Shown here one piece after another: positions 1 to 11,900 of a stretch of DNA of 64,000 nucleotides. A program made the translations under genes and the position numbers. Source of the stretch: Aurelia coerulea (lineage: Eukaryota; Cnidaria; Scyphozoa; Semaeostomeae; Ulmaridae); contig CM076956.1 in the NCBI GenBank assembly GCA_039566865.1, positions 13,961,511-14,025,510 on the forward strand, written 5' to 3'. The notes below the pieces were generated by a model that was not told where the DNA came from, searched no databases, and worked only from the letters and a program-made list of their open reading frames with translations. Positions within the stretch are counted from its first letter, which is position 1. Each line of letters opens with the position of its first letter.

Positions 1-512
1 ATTCAGGCTAAGTTTTATTTTTTTATTTTATTTTTATACATATCAATTAAAATTTCACAATAACAGCAAATAGTTACAAGACGATACCACAGAGAGAATG
101 AGAATGAATTGCATCCCCGTGGCTCTAAAAAATAACATAAAGCATTTACATGAAAATAATGAACCAACCAAAATATCGCAGCTTAAACTAAAACTACGAA
201 AAGAAATAAAATGATGCAAAGGAAGGAGGAGGAGACGAAAATTTCACTGAAATGATTTAAGAAAATCTCTTTGTTGATGCAATGATCTTAAGTGTTGCTT
301 TGCTTTAATGATTGTTTTAATTGATTCAATAGGTAACCTTATATCACCATACAAAATTATTGAAAACTAGTTCCTTATTGGACAGTTTTGACAAACCGTT
401 TGAAATCAAAATGGCCTGTATGCAGTTGAGGAGATTATTTATTGCAGCGTGTGCGTGAAGGGTCCTAGGTGACGATGCCTCTAAAGGGACATTTCTTAAT
501 CTATATCTTTAG
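1..512. other. Upstream intron sequence, nothing recognised
   Basis: AT-rich sequence ending in the acceptor of the TM exon. I see no ORF with domain signal and no clear repeat. It is taken as the 3' part of an RTK intron. Confidence 0.5.
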
Positions 513-721
513 GTTTTAAACCTGATGCTTCAAAAGATACAATGGTGATTGCAACTTCTTCAACATCTGTACTGATCTTTATCATTGTTATTATGACTGT
601 GCTTGTTGTCAGGAGGAAACGATCAGGAGGAATGTCTTCCGAAGTACAGAGTAGTCATTATACAATGACATGGCAAGCCCGTAGTGGGAGTTTCAACCCT
701 TATGGTATTTTCAGGAATACG
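513..721 (+). CDS. RTK exon: transmembrane segment and start of cytoplasmic side
   Basis: The acceptor is ctatatctttag at 501-512 and the donor is ACG|gtaagag at 722. The exon starts with 2 nt completing a split codon and ends in phase 0. From codon 542 it encodes about 22 hydrophobic residues (VIATSSTSVLIFIIVIMTVL and on), then the basic stop-transfer RRKRSGG. A Ser/Tyr/Gln-rich juxtamembrane stretch follows. The ATG at 542 is internal and not a start, because the reading frame is open back to the acceptor. Upstream exons encoding the ectodomain are outside the window. Confidence 0.85.
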
Positions 722-3700
722 GTAAGAGCAACACAAAAGATATATAAGTTATTTCGAGAGCGTAAAAAGAAATTTAACATGTGTGGAAAATTGTATTGTA
801 TGGAATATCATAGAGTAGGTACCGAAACAATAACCTACAGATGCAATAAGATATGGAACAGCATTCCAAGGAGAAATAAAGCAGTTTTCCCTTTACTTGC
901 ATTTTTAAGCTTTGTACCCCTTATTTACAGAATTTGGCTGCATCTATTATATATATATATATATATCAAATCTAAATTTACATATCTGTTTCTTACATAT
1001 TTTCATCATCTACCGGATGTCCCAAAGAAAAGTACTCCCGTTTGAAAAATCACCAAAATTTGATTACACGGTTGATCTTCAATTTTCTTTTTTTGTCAAG
1101 TAGATTATGGACCAAAATATTTTCCAAGACATAGCTGATCTTGTAAGTGGTTTAAATATGAGCAAATGTAGCTCTTTTAAGGGCTACCTGGTTTTGAATC
1201 ATACTGCAAAAAAGCACTGATGGATTGCCAAATCAATTTCTTTTTGCATGTAAAACTTCTAGTGTGGTCATAAATGACAGAGTATCATTGGAGACTTCAC
1301 TGATGATAAAAAATCTGAGATTTTTGACTCTTAGGCAAGATTGAGTATTTTGCCTAAAAACTATAGCTTAAAATAAGGTTTTTCAACGTGTAATTTTAGA
1401 TACCTTGCTGTATCTAAAGCAAAAATTTTATCATCTAAAAATATTTTTGGGTCTGTGATAAAGCAATTCAAAAAAGAAATTTCATCAAAGGTTTGATAAT
1501 CAATTTTTGGTGATTTTTTAAACAGGAGTACTTTTTTGGGACACCCGGTAGCTCATAGTTAGGTTTATTGGTAATATTTAGCTGATTCTTGCTTACATCT
1601 ATATAATTAGCTATTATACTTATCTACCAACGTTGAAATAAAGTATGAAAAGAGAATGCTTAATGGATAGGATTGAATCGAACTCTGGTTGGTAGCTAAA
1701 AATTTGCAGTGTTTTATGTATTTTCTGTATATTTTACCAAGCAATTGAAATAAGAGCTATCAAGAATTCACAAAATTGTTTTGATTTCAAATGCATGCCA
1801 AAAGCTTTCAGAACCTGGACCTTATCATCTTAAACAATAGGAAAGCAAATCTCTCCTTCCTGGTCCTGAATTGAATGAAAAGAGAAGTTTTACTAACGCT
1901 TGATAAAACTGAATTGTGATAACATAATGACCCTGAGAGGGGGGGGGGTATTCTGGTATATTTTGGATATGGTTAGAGTACAAATTACCCAAAGAAATAT
2001 TTCACATCAATTTGGACCCAAATGAATTGTTTTTCTCACACGACATGTCGCGACATGTCACGACATACCCAAAAATTAATCAAATCTGCATCTTAAATCT
2101 ACGAAAAACCACCTGAACATACATAGTGTAATAGATTATGATTTTAGTAACGTTGCTTGATTTTAATTGTGTTTGTACAGTATATCTTTCTCTATCATTT
2201 TTACAATTTCCCAGAATTGAGATCCAAACCAGCAAGCCAGATTTTCAAGAATCCAAAAAAGTAACTGCATAAATGACAGAACCAAAAAATAATTCTTGCA
2301 AAGATTCTAGACCCAAAAAGTATCCTCTACACTCCTTTCTGAAATATACCAGAGCACTCCTCTGGGATAATAGCATAATAAATGAAGGAAAATCATCATC
2401 TCTTATCCATGAATATAGGAAACTTCAGTTTTCAACGCTCTACCTCGTGTCTAAAAAAGTTGTGCCCCGTTTGCCTGGAGATTGCAACTAAACGGCAAAA
2501 GATTCTCGCCAAGCTTTTATATGATATTGCGCTCCAGATGTTCTTATAAAATGTGCTGCCATCCCCGTAATCTGTTGAAAAATGATGGAGCGATGACCTT
2601 CTAAAGAACAAATTTGCCTAACGACTGAAACCAACGGTCGGCCATTTTGTCTTACTATTTTGCAGAGATAAATAGCTTCATGTGAGGTAAGAAATGGTTT
2701 CTGTGAGGTATAGTTTCTATGAGGTAAGAAATGGTCGAACTCTCTGAAGATTATCGGAATTTTTACGAGAGCTATGACATTGGAGGTTGGTGTTTCATTT
2801 AATCCATGAAGCTCTTTATCACTGCAAAATGTTAAGACAAAATGGCCGATCGCTGGTTTCAATCATCAGGCAAATTTGGTATTTTGAAAGTCGTAGCTCC
2901 ATCATTTTTCAACAGATTTTTATGGGAATGATAGTAAATTTTAATTGAATATCTGAAGAGCGACGTCATGCAAAAGTTTGGCGAGAAGCCTTTGCCGTTT
3001 TGTTGCCATCTTCAGGCAAACGGGGTAAAATTGCTTTGGGAAACATGCGGTATAATGTGACTGTAATTTCCAAGTGTTTCCATGCATACTTCAAACTCAA
3101 GGATTTTACATGAATGCCTTATTACAATGCTATACGTTAGCTATACTTTAGCTGTGCTATATGCCGATTCTGATTAAAAACACAGCAATCTTCAAAACTA
3201 TTTTATTAATTTACAGCACCACAATGCTGGGATGAGCAATCCAGACTTTCAAATGGATGAAGAAGGCAAGGATTTAAATTCAGATCCAATTATTTATATT
3301 GATTGTTTCAAAATATGCTCCTAGCAGACAGGGATGTTCAGAGGGCGCAAGACTTCATTAGGCCGGATTTTTGCTAGAAAAAGGTTCATTTTTGAAAATT
3401 TTTCCAAAATTGGTGGGGGGCTGCCGCTTCCAGAGCCCCCTGGCTCGCTTATGCAAGACATCTTGACCAAAATTCAACAAATCCCAAAGCAAAATTGCTG
3501 TTTAAACAAATGTGTATGCACATGAAACTTGTTACGAATGGTACCTTACAGTAAGAACCCACCTGAAAGAGACTTTTGGGCTACTGAAAAATGATTAGTC
3601 CCCCTACATATAAGAAACGCTTGAGGCTTATACCCAAAAATGAAGTTTATTGTATTTTGATCAACGCTAAGCCCTGGTCTGACGGTATGGGGAGTATTCC

Positions 3701-6700
3701 ATTGCATGCAGGGCTCATAAGAAATTGCTACAAAAATGTCTTTGATTCAACAGATTTTTACCAAATTTTAATTGATGTTCTTGGCATTCATTAGTAACAT
3801 ACACATATGGCTAATTTATCTATAAATGATCATTTTCTGTTGTAACTTATTCTTCTAAACTTTCCAGAAAATACATTAGAAACTTAAGAAGTTTTCAGCC
3901 TAACAAATATATCAGAAACTTTTTAGGCTGATGTGTGAAAAATACGTTTCTTGAATGCGGGGTAGAAGCGCTGTAAAACATTCATGTTGAATTAGTTAAA
4001 CATTGCTTTAGTATTTTTTTAAAAATAGCCCCATTCGCGAAAACAACTTTCTTAATCGATGCATAATTCAAAAAATTGGCTAATGTAGCTCAATAAAGAG
4101 ATTAATAGGCTCAAATTCAGTAGTTTCATTCCATCCCATTTCACTTCACTTCATTTCATTTCACTTCATTTCATTTCACTTCATTTCATTTCACTTCATT
4201 TCATTTCATTTCACTTCATTTCATTTCATTTCACTTCTTTTCATTTCATTTCACTTCATTTCATTTCATTTCATTTCACTTCATTTCATTTCATTTCATT
4301 TCATTTCATTTCATTTCATTTCATTTCATTTCATTTCACTTCATTTCATTTCATTTCACTTCATTTCATTTCATTTCACTTCATTTCACTTCATTTCACT
4401 TCATTTCACTTCTTTTCATTTCACTTCATTTCATTTCATTTCAATTCATTTCATTTCACTTCATTTCAATTCATTTCATTTCACTTCTTTTCTTTTCATT
4501 TCATTTCATTTCACTTCCTTTCATTTCATTTCACTTCATTTCATTTCACTTCTTTCATTTCATTTCATTTCATTTCACTTCATTTCATTTCACTTCATTT
4601 CATTTCACTTCATTTCATTTCATTTCATTTCACTTCACTTCTTTTCTTTTCATTTCATTTCATTTCACTTCACTTCTTTTCATTTCATTTCATTTCATTT
4701 CACTTCATTTCATTTCACTTCATTTCATTTCACGTCATTTCATTTCATTTCACTTCACTTCATTTCATTTCATTTTTGCAAACATTTACGCCTCAGAGTA
4801 AATGTGGTTTAACTACAAGGGTTAGCACAGTTGTTTCCTTCCCCCCCCTCAGTCCCCTCTCCCCCTGTCACGCATCTCATACTTCCCAGCATGCATCATG
4901 CTGTGAGTCCTCCTCGTGCATCAAGACTCGATCAAAAACGAATTTCAAGGCGAAGCTGCAGAAGAATTTCGATGATTATTCAATCAAATGCAAAAATAAC
5001 GACAAGTTCAGCGAATAGATCTTCTATCAGTACCTTGTGGTCACTGATGTAAAATAAAAGTCGACCATTTTGAAGGTTACCACCGAAAGATGAAGGATTT
5101 CTGTCTGCAGCAGAGCGCGCCACAGTTGGCCTAAGGAATTTGTATGAACCTTGCCCAACACCAATTCAAATTGCGTTCACTTCAGTCCAGCGTAGCACCA
5201 CCATAACGCCTTATACCTCATCTGCAAGAAGTCGCTGTAACCGAACATTGATTCGAGGTGGAACATTGTTCTATTTCAACCCGAAAGGTTAACAACGCAG
5301 CACAAGGATCAATTCAAGTTCTTCTTCCCGACACAAACACTACTAGAAGTCACAAGATACCACAAACAAAACCTTTCCTTACGAACGAGCAAAAAGGAGT
5401 AAAGAAAGAGAAAGGAAAGTCAGGTCTGTCAACAGCAGAACTAAAACTGGTAACAGTGTCAATCATCTGACAGACAACAGTAAAAATGAAATCAAAAAGA
5501 GAAAAGCAACAAATAGTATTTTGAACTGAAGCAAATCTCTTCGTTATTGGCTGGCAGCCAAATTCTTCAATCCTTGGTTGGCAGTTTGGATCAAACTGCA
5601 TCAAGCATCACCTATCCTCTTTGCCGCTGGCGGCATTATCCACATGTAAAGATTCACAGTTACAGCCAGGTGACGTATTTCAAATTTCTCTCCGCAGTTA
5701 CAGCCAATTTTCTTAAAGAGAATCAACGGGGATAAAAGCACGGCGCGGAAGGAGTCTGCGCATTCTATTATTAGGACTATTAGCATATTGTATTTGATTT
5801 GTCAAGACGTTAGTGGATATTGTTTATCCAGAGGAATAATAACGTGCGTAGGAGTTTCCTTGTCCTATTTATAGACTGCCTCTACTTAGCTCCGTTGATT
5901 CACTTTGAGTTGCCTATCCATTTAAAACAAAGAACTAAACAATACAGCAAAACAACAGCAAAACTGTCACACACACACAAGGAAATTAAACACCTAGACC
6001 CCCATGTAGCCACGAATCTCTAAAGCATCGCTACAGGGGAATTTTCCAACTCACATCCAAAGCTCAAAACCCAAGAACCAAAGCAATAATAACCACTGGC
6101 TTTAGGCTTAAAATGATGCGGTTTGCTACAATAAAATTAACTCAAATCAACTTCAAATAGACCAAATATACGCATAAACGAAGCATAATCAAAACGAATA
6201 AGAAACTAACGAATAATGCATACACAAGGAGTAACGAAGAATACAGAATACGAAGAAATTAATACAATACAACAGGGTCAATTATACTTACAAACTTTAT
6301 TTCCTCGTAGCTATAAAGGCTCAGCAAAATCCAAAGCAAATGCCACCGCGTGCTGCCAAAGTTTCTTCGTGTCCCGGTCTTCTATCATGTTCACCTTCAC
6401 TGTCTCTAGAAGCCCCGAAAGCAAGGCGCGCTTCGCTTTTATAGCTACGAGCATCGAACCGAGGCTTACAACTATGCTACGTGTCACTATATTACTGAAC
6501 CAAATGAACAAAACAACTATACGACGTAAACAACTTAACAGATGAAAAACAACCAAATTTAATACACAGGGGACAACAGGTCCCGTGTCCCTAGAGTACA
6601 TTTGTGCGTCACACCCCATCCCCCCTTTTTCTTCTTGCTGCCCAATAACCTTGGCACAAGTAACATCCAGCACACAAACTCCACTACTCCCTTTTTGTGC

Positions 6701-8930
6701 CAACGGCTCAAAGAACAAGAAATTCGCGAACCAACATGAGCCAGCATTCAACCACCCATCAATCAAGGGCCAGGAGGGTTTTCAAAGGCCAGCGCGCGAT
6801 GGGCTACACCAATATTGCTGTGTCCCCTAATATCCACATTGAGTGAGGGTCATATCTGGAAATCTGCAAAACTCGTCAGTCATCCGAGCAGTTTATTCAC
6901 CTTGGGACAGGTAACACCCAGCACAAAAACCCCATCACCCCCTGTTTTTGTGCCAATGGCCCAAGGGACTATAAATTCACAAACATGACCCAGCATTCAA
7001 CTACCCTATCAATTTTTCAAGAAGGCCTAATTACTGTGGGCTGCACAAATGTTGCTGTGTGACCTAATATCCACATATGTCATGATCATAGGGTGTGTCA
7101 TGCCGTCCTGCAAGGAGGGAGTAGGCCAGCAAAATGCAATGCTGCCGTCCCCCCTTGGGGAGTAGGTCAGTCCCTGAGACTTAAGATAATGTCAAACCCT
7201 AAGGCCACCCAGAATGGGGTGGCCCTTACCGCGCTACGATACATATATTGAATGACATCATTAAAAATGTTCGAGTTTAGCAGCCCCTTACAATGATACG
7301 ACCCATAAAATGTTCAATGGATTGCGGTTTGTTCTGCGATAGTGCAAAGAGAGAGTAGGCCAGCAATCAATGCTGCCGTCCCCCTTTGGAATTTTTTGTT
7401 TTGTTTTTGTTTTCTTTTTTCTTGTCATTTGCGTCACTTAATTCTGTCATCCTGCAAGAAAAAAGTAGGTCAGCAAAGGCAATTCTCCCATCCCCAATTG
7501 GGTAATAGACCAATTCTTGTCATCTGTGTTACTTTGTTCTGCCATCCTGCAAGAAGAGAGTAGGTCAGCACAATGCACTGCTGCCATCCTCCTTGGGGAG
7601 TAGGCAAGGCCGTCCCTCAAGCTTAAGATATATCAAGCCTAATGCCACCCAGAATGGGGTGGCCCTTACTGTGCTACAAAATACATTTGATGACAACATA
7701 AGAGTGGCTGAGTTTGGCAACCCTTTGCTGAAGTTTCAGTACAATGGGGATGGGGAACCTGAAGAATGAAAGAGCCTCTTACTGTTCAATGGATTTAAGA
7801 GTATAGCTAAGGAGAGGGAGGGAGGGGAAATTCGTTTTTGATCGAGTCTTGATGCACGAGGAGGACTCACAGCATGATGCATGCTGGGAAGTATGAGGTG
7901 CGTGACAGGGGGAGAGGGGACCGAGAGGGGGGAAGGAAACAACTGTGCTAACCCTTGTAGTTAAACCACATTTACTCTGAGGCGTAAATGTTTGCATTAA
8001 CTCCTGCGGGACACTCAGAGCTTGGAGAGAAAAAACACACTGGGTTGGTGATCTGTGGGGTCGTATCATTTAACTAAACAAGCGATTATACAATTTGGTA
8101 ACTGCGGTTTGTAGTGCCGTCCTGCAAGGAGGGAGTAGGCCAGCAAAATGCAATGCTGCCGTCCCCCCCTTGGGGAGTAGGTCAGTCCCTGAGACTTAAG
8201 ATAATGTCAAACCCTAAGGCCACCCAGAATGGGGTGGCCCTTACCGCCAAAATATCGCCAAAATACGGACCCCACTGATCGGAACCACATAACCAGGGTT
8301 GCCATACTGCCCGACCGAAATCTACATGACACATAAAGAGTACTTGTTTGGCTTTGGGACTGGCTGCTGCTGAGTGTTCTGACCTTCGTGAGAATGGACT
8401 TTAATCTGCTGGTAACAAAGGCAGCACTTTACATTTGTCACTTGCTGGTATGCCTTTGTGGGAAAAAACTGTTATTGTGACTGCAAAGCTTCTAGCCCCA
8501 TAGATGAAAGGTCCCTGATTCTGCTCCGGGTGTAAGTCCATGAAACTTGCTTATCTGTCAAGGAGAAAGAGAATCAGGCAGAAAATTTTTGATACATGGT
8601 AATTAGCTGACACTGATAGTATATTTGTCCAGTGCCCTTGTAATGCATAATTTCCTGAGACAATGGGTAAGTTGGGTTGTTTAGACATACATATTGACCA
8701 ACTGTATACAAGTGCCTATTGTGACACTGGCACAGTTTTGATGTCTGTGTTTTGTTTTCCTATGTTTTGTTTTTGTTTTGGCTTGTTTGTATGTTTTGCT
8801 TGCTTTGTTTTTGTTTTTTGTTACTACTTGTGATTTGTGTCTTGTTCGTTTGTGTTTTGTTCCTTTTGTTTGTTTTGTTTGTTTGTTTTGGTATGTTTTT
8901 GTTTGGTTTGTTTGTATGTTTTGCTTCCTT

Positions 8931-8965
<35 letters not shown>

Positions 8966-11900
8966 TTGCTTTGTTTCTTGTTCGTTTGTTTTTTGTTTTT
9001 GTTTTGGTTTTTGTTTTGTTTTTCGTTTTTTGTTTTGTATGGTTTTGCTTGTTTGTTTTGGTATGTTAGTGTTTGTCTTGTTTGTGTGGTTTTGCTTGTT
9101 TGTTTTGGTATGTTTGTGTTTTGTTTGTTTGTCTGGTTTTGCTTGACTGCTTGCCTTTGGTCTGTTTGTTTGTTTGAGTTTGATGTGTTTTGCTTTTATC
9201 CCTTGATGACACAAGACTTAATGGATACCCCTGGAAAGGTGGTGGAATCCTGGCTTTTGGACAATTCAAATTTGTAGCGCGTTGATGTTGGTAACAGTGC
9301 TAATGGCTGTCACAGATCAGCAAACCCAGACTGCATTGTATGACGTGCGCCTAAAAGACCTTCAATGTACAGTACAAGTCTGACAGAGGCTAAACAATAT
9401 GGACATTGTCCTTAGCAAAACCCTGGCATGCATGTAAGGTGGGCACTTCATAAAAAACGCGGACGGACCGGTGACCCCTCTGCAGGGAAAGCACCCTGGG
9501 AGGTAGAATGAGGCCTACATTATTTATGTTTTGAGACCAGTTAAGACCACAAATGACAAGGGCACCTTTGCTGATCTGGAAGGAGGGAGTAGACCAGGGA
9601 AGCACAAAGCAGCATTCCCCCTTATGTGGAGGAGGTAGTTCTTTTATGCTAATAGAAATCTTGATAGTAATGAATAACAGACTCATTGCAATGAACCCAT
9701 AAACACAACAAAGACGCTTTAATCTGTGGAAAGAAAGCTGGTAGTCCCCGTAAGAAACAACAACAACAGTTAAATCAAATAATTTGAAACCCTGAAAGGA
9801 AAGAAATAAGTTAGTAGCTACAATAAGGAACAACTTTGAATGAACGGAATTCTCCAGGATGGTTGTAGTTCTTGAATACCCTGTTGTTTTTGTTTTGTTT
9901 TTGTTTTTGGGTGTATAAGTGCCACTCCAGCGTGCAACAACAATGGGGGGTTATTATATGAGCGCAAACGATTCATGGGCAGATGCCTGCGACGCAGAAC
10001 AGAGGCACAACAAAGACGCTTTAATCTATGGAAAGAAATCTGGTAGTTCCTGTAAAAAACAACAACAACAGTTAAATCAAATAATTTGAAACCCTGAAAG
10101 GAAAGAAATAAGTTAGTAGCTACAATAAGGAACAACTTTGAATGAACGGAATCCTCCAGAATGGTTGTAGTTTTCGAAAAACCCTGTTGTTTTTGTTTTT
10201 TGTTTTTGCCTTGATTTTGGGTGTGTAAGTGCCACTTCGGCGTGCAACAACAATGAGGGGTTATTATATGAGTGCATATTCATAGGCAAACGCCTGCGAC
10301 GCAGAACAGAGCTTATACATGCCATGCACAGAAGGACGCAAAAAGGGGGGGGGGGAGGAGTTCGTTGGCTTTTTCCAAATTTTTGCAGACATGACACACC
10401 CTATGATTATGACATATGTGGATATTAGGTCACACAGCAACATTTGTGCAGCCCACAGTAATTAGGCCTTCTTGAAAAATTTATAGGGTAGTTGAATGCT
10501 GGGTCATGTTTGTGAATTTATAGTCCCTTGGGCCATTGGCACAAAAACAGGGGGTGATGGGGTTTTTGTGCTGGGTGTTACCTGTCCCAAGGTGAATAAA
10601 CTGCTCGGGTGACTGACGAGTTTTGCAGATTTCCAGATATGACCCTCACTCAATGTGGATATTAGGGGACACAGCAATATTGGTGTAGCCCATCGCGCGC
10701 TGGCCTTTGAAAACCCTCCTGGCCCTTGATTGATGGGTGGTTGAATGCTGGCTCATGTTGGCTCGCGAATTTCTTGTTCTTTGAGCCGTTGGCACAAAAA
10801 GGGAGTAGTGGAGTTTGTGTGCTGGATGTTACTTGTGCCAAGGTTATTGGGCAGCAAGAAGAAAGGGGGGGGGGGGGTCTAGGTGTTTAATTTCCTTGTG
10901 TGTGTGTGACAGTTTTGCTGTTGTTTTGCTGTATTGTTTAGTTCTTTGTTTTAAATGGATAGGCAACTCAAAGTGAATCAACGGAGCTAAGTAGAGGCAG
11001 TCTATAAATAGGACAAGGAAACTCCTACGCACGTTATTATTCCTCTGGATAAACAATATCCATTAACGTCTTGACAAATCAAATACAATAGGCTAATAAT
11101 AGAATGCGCAGACTCCTTCCGCGCCGTGCTTTTATCCCCGTTGATTCTCTTTAAGAAAATTGGCTGTAACTGCGGAGAGAAATTTGAAATACGTCACCTG
11201 GCTGTAACTGTGAATCTTTACATGTGGATAATGCCACCAGCCGCAAAGAGGATAGGTGATGCTTGATGCAGTTTGATCCAACCTGCCAACCAAGGATTGA
11301 AGAGTTTGGCTGCCAGCCAATAACGAAGAGAATTGCTTCAGTTCAAAATACTATTTGTTGCTTTTCTCTTTTTTGATTTCATTTTTACTGTTGTCTGTCA
11401 GATGATTGACACTGTTACCAGTTTTAGTTCTGCTGTTGACAGACCTGACTTTCCTTTCTCTTTCTTTACTCCTTTTTGCTCGTTCGTAAGGAAAGGTTTT
11501 GTTTGTGGTATCTTGTTACTTCTATTAGTGTTTGTGTCGGGAAGAAGAACTTGAATTGATCCTTGTGCTGCATTGTTAACCTTTCGGGTTGAAATAGAAC
11601 AATGTTCCACCTCGAATCAATGTTCGGTTACAGCGACTTCTTGCAGATGAGGCATAAGGCGTTATGGTGGTGCTACGCTGGACTGAAGCGAACGCAATTT
11701 GAATTGGTGTTGGGCAAGGTTCATACAAATTCCTTAGGCCAACTGTGGCGCGCTCTGCTGCAGACAGCAATCCTTCATCTTTCGGTGGTAACCTTCAAAA
11801 TGGTCGACTTTTCTTTTACATCAGTGACCACAAGGTACTGATAGAAGATCTATTCGCTGAACTTGTCGTTATTTTTGCATTTGATTGAATAATCATCGAA

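Noticed and set aside
3301..3320. Ordinary GT donor at 3305 for the juxtamembrane exon
   Set aside because: Would join T to AG of the next exon and create TAG; poor donor context (T|GTTTCA).
6311..6766. 151-codon minus-strand ORF in the foldback left arm
   Set aside because: Mostly within the arm-specific 615-bp segment; no domain, no counterpart in the right arm.
8681..9277. Long ORFs on both strands (Lys/Thr/Asn-rich and Phe/Leu/Cys-rich)
   Set aside because: Low-complexity TTTTG/TTTG tract; composition explains them.
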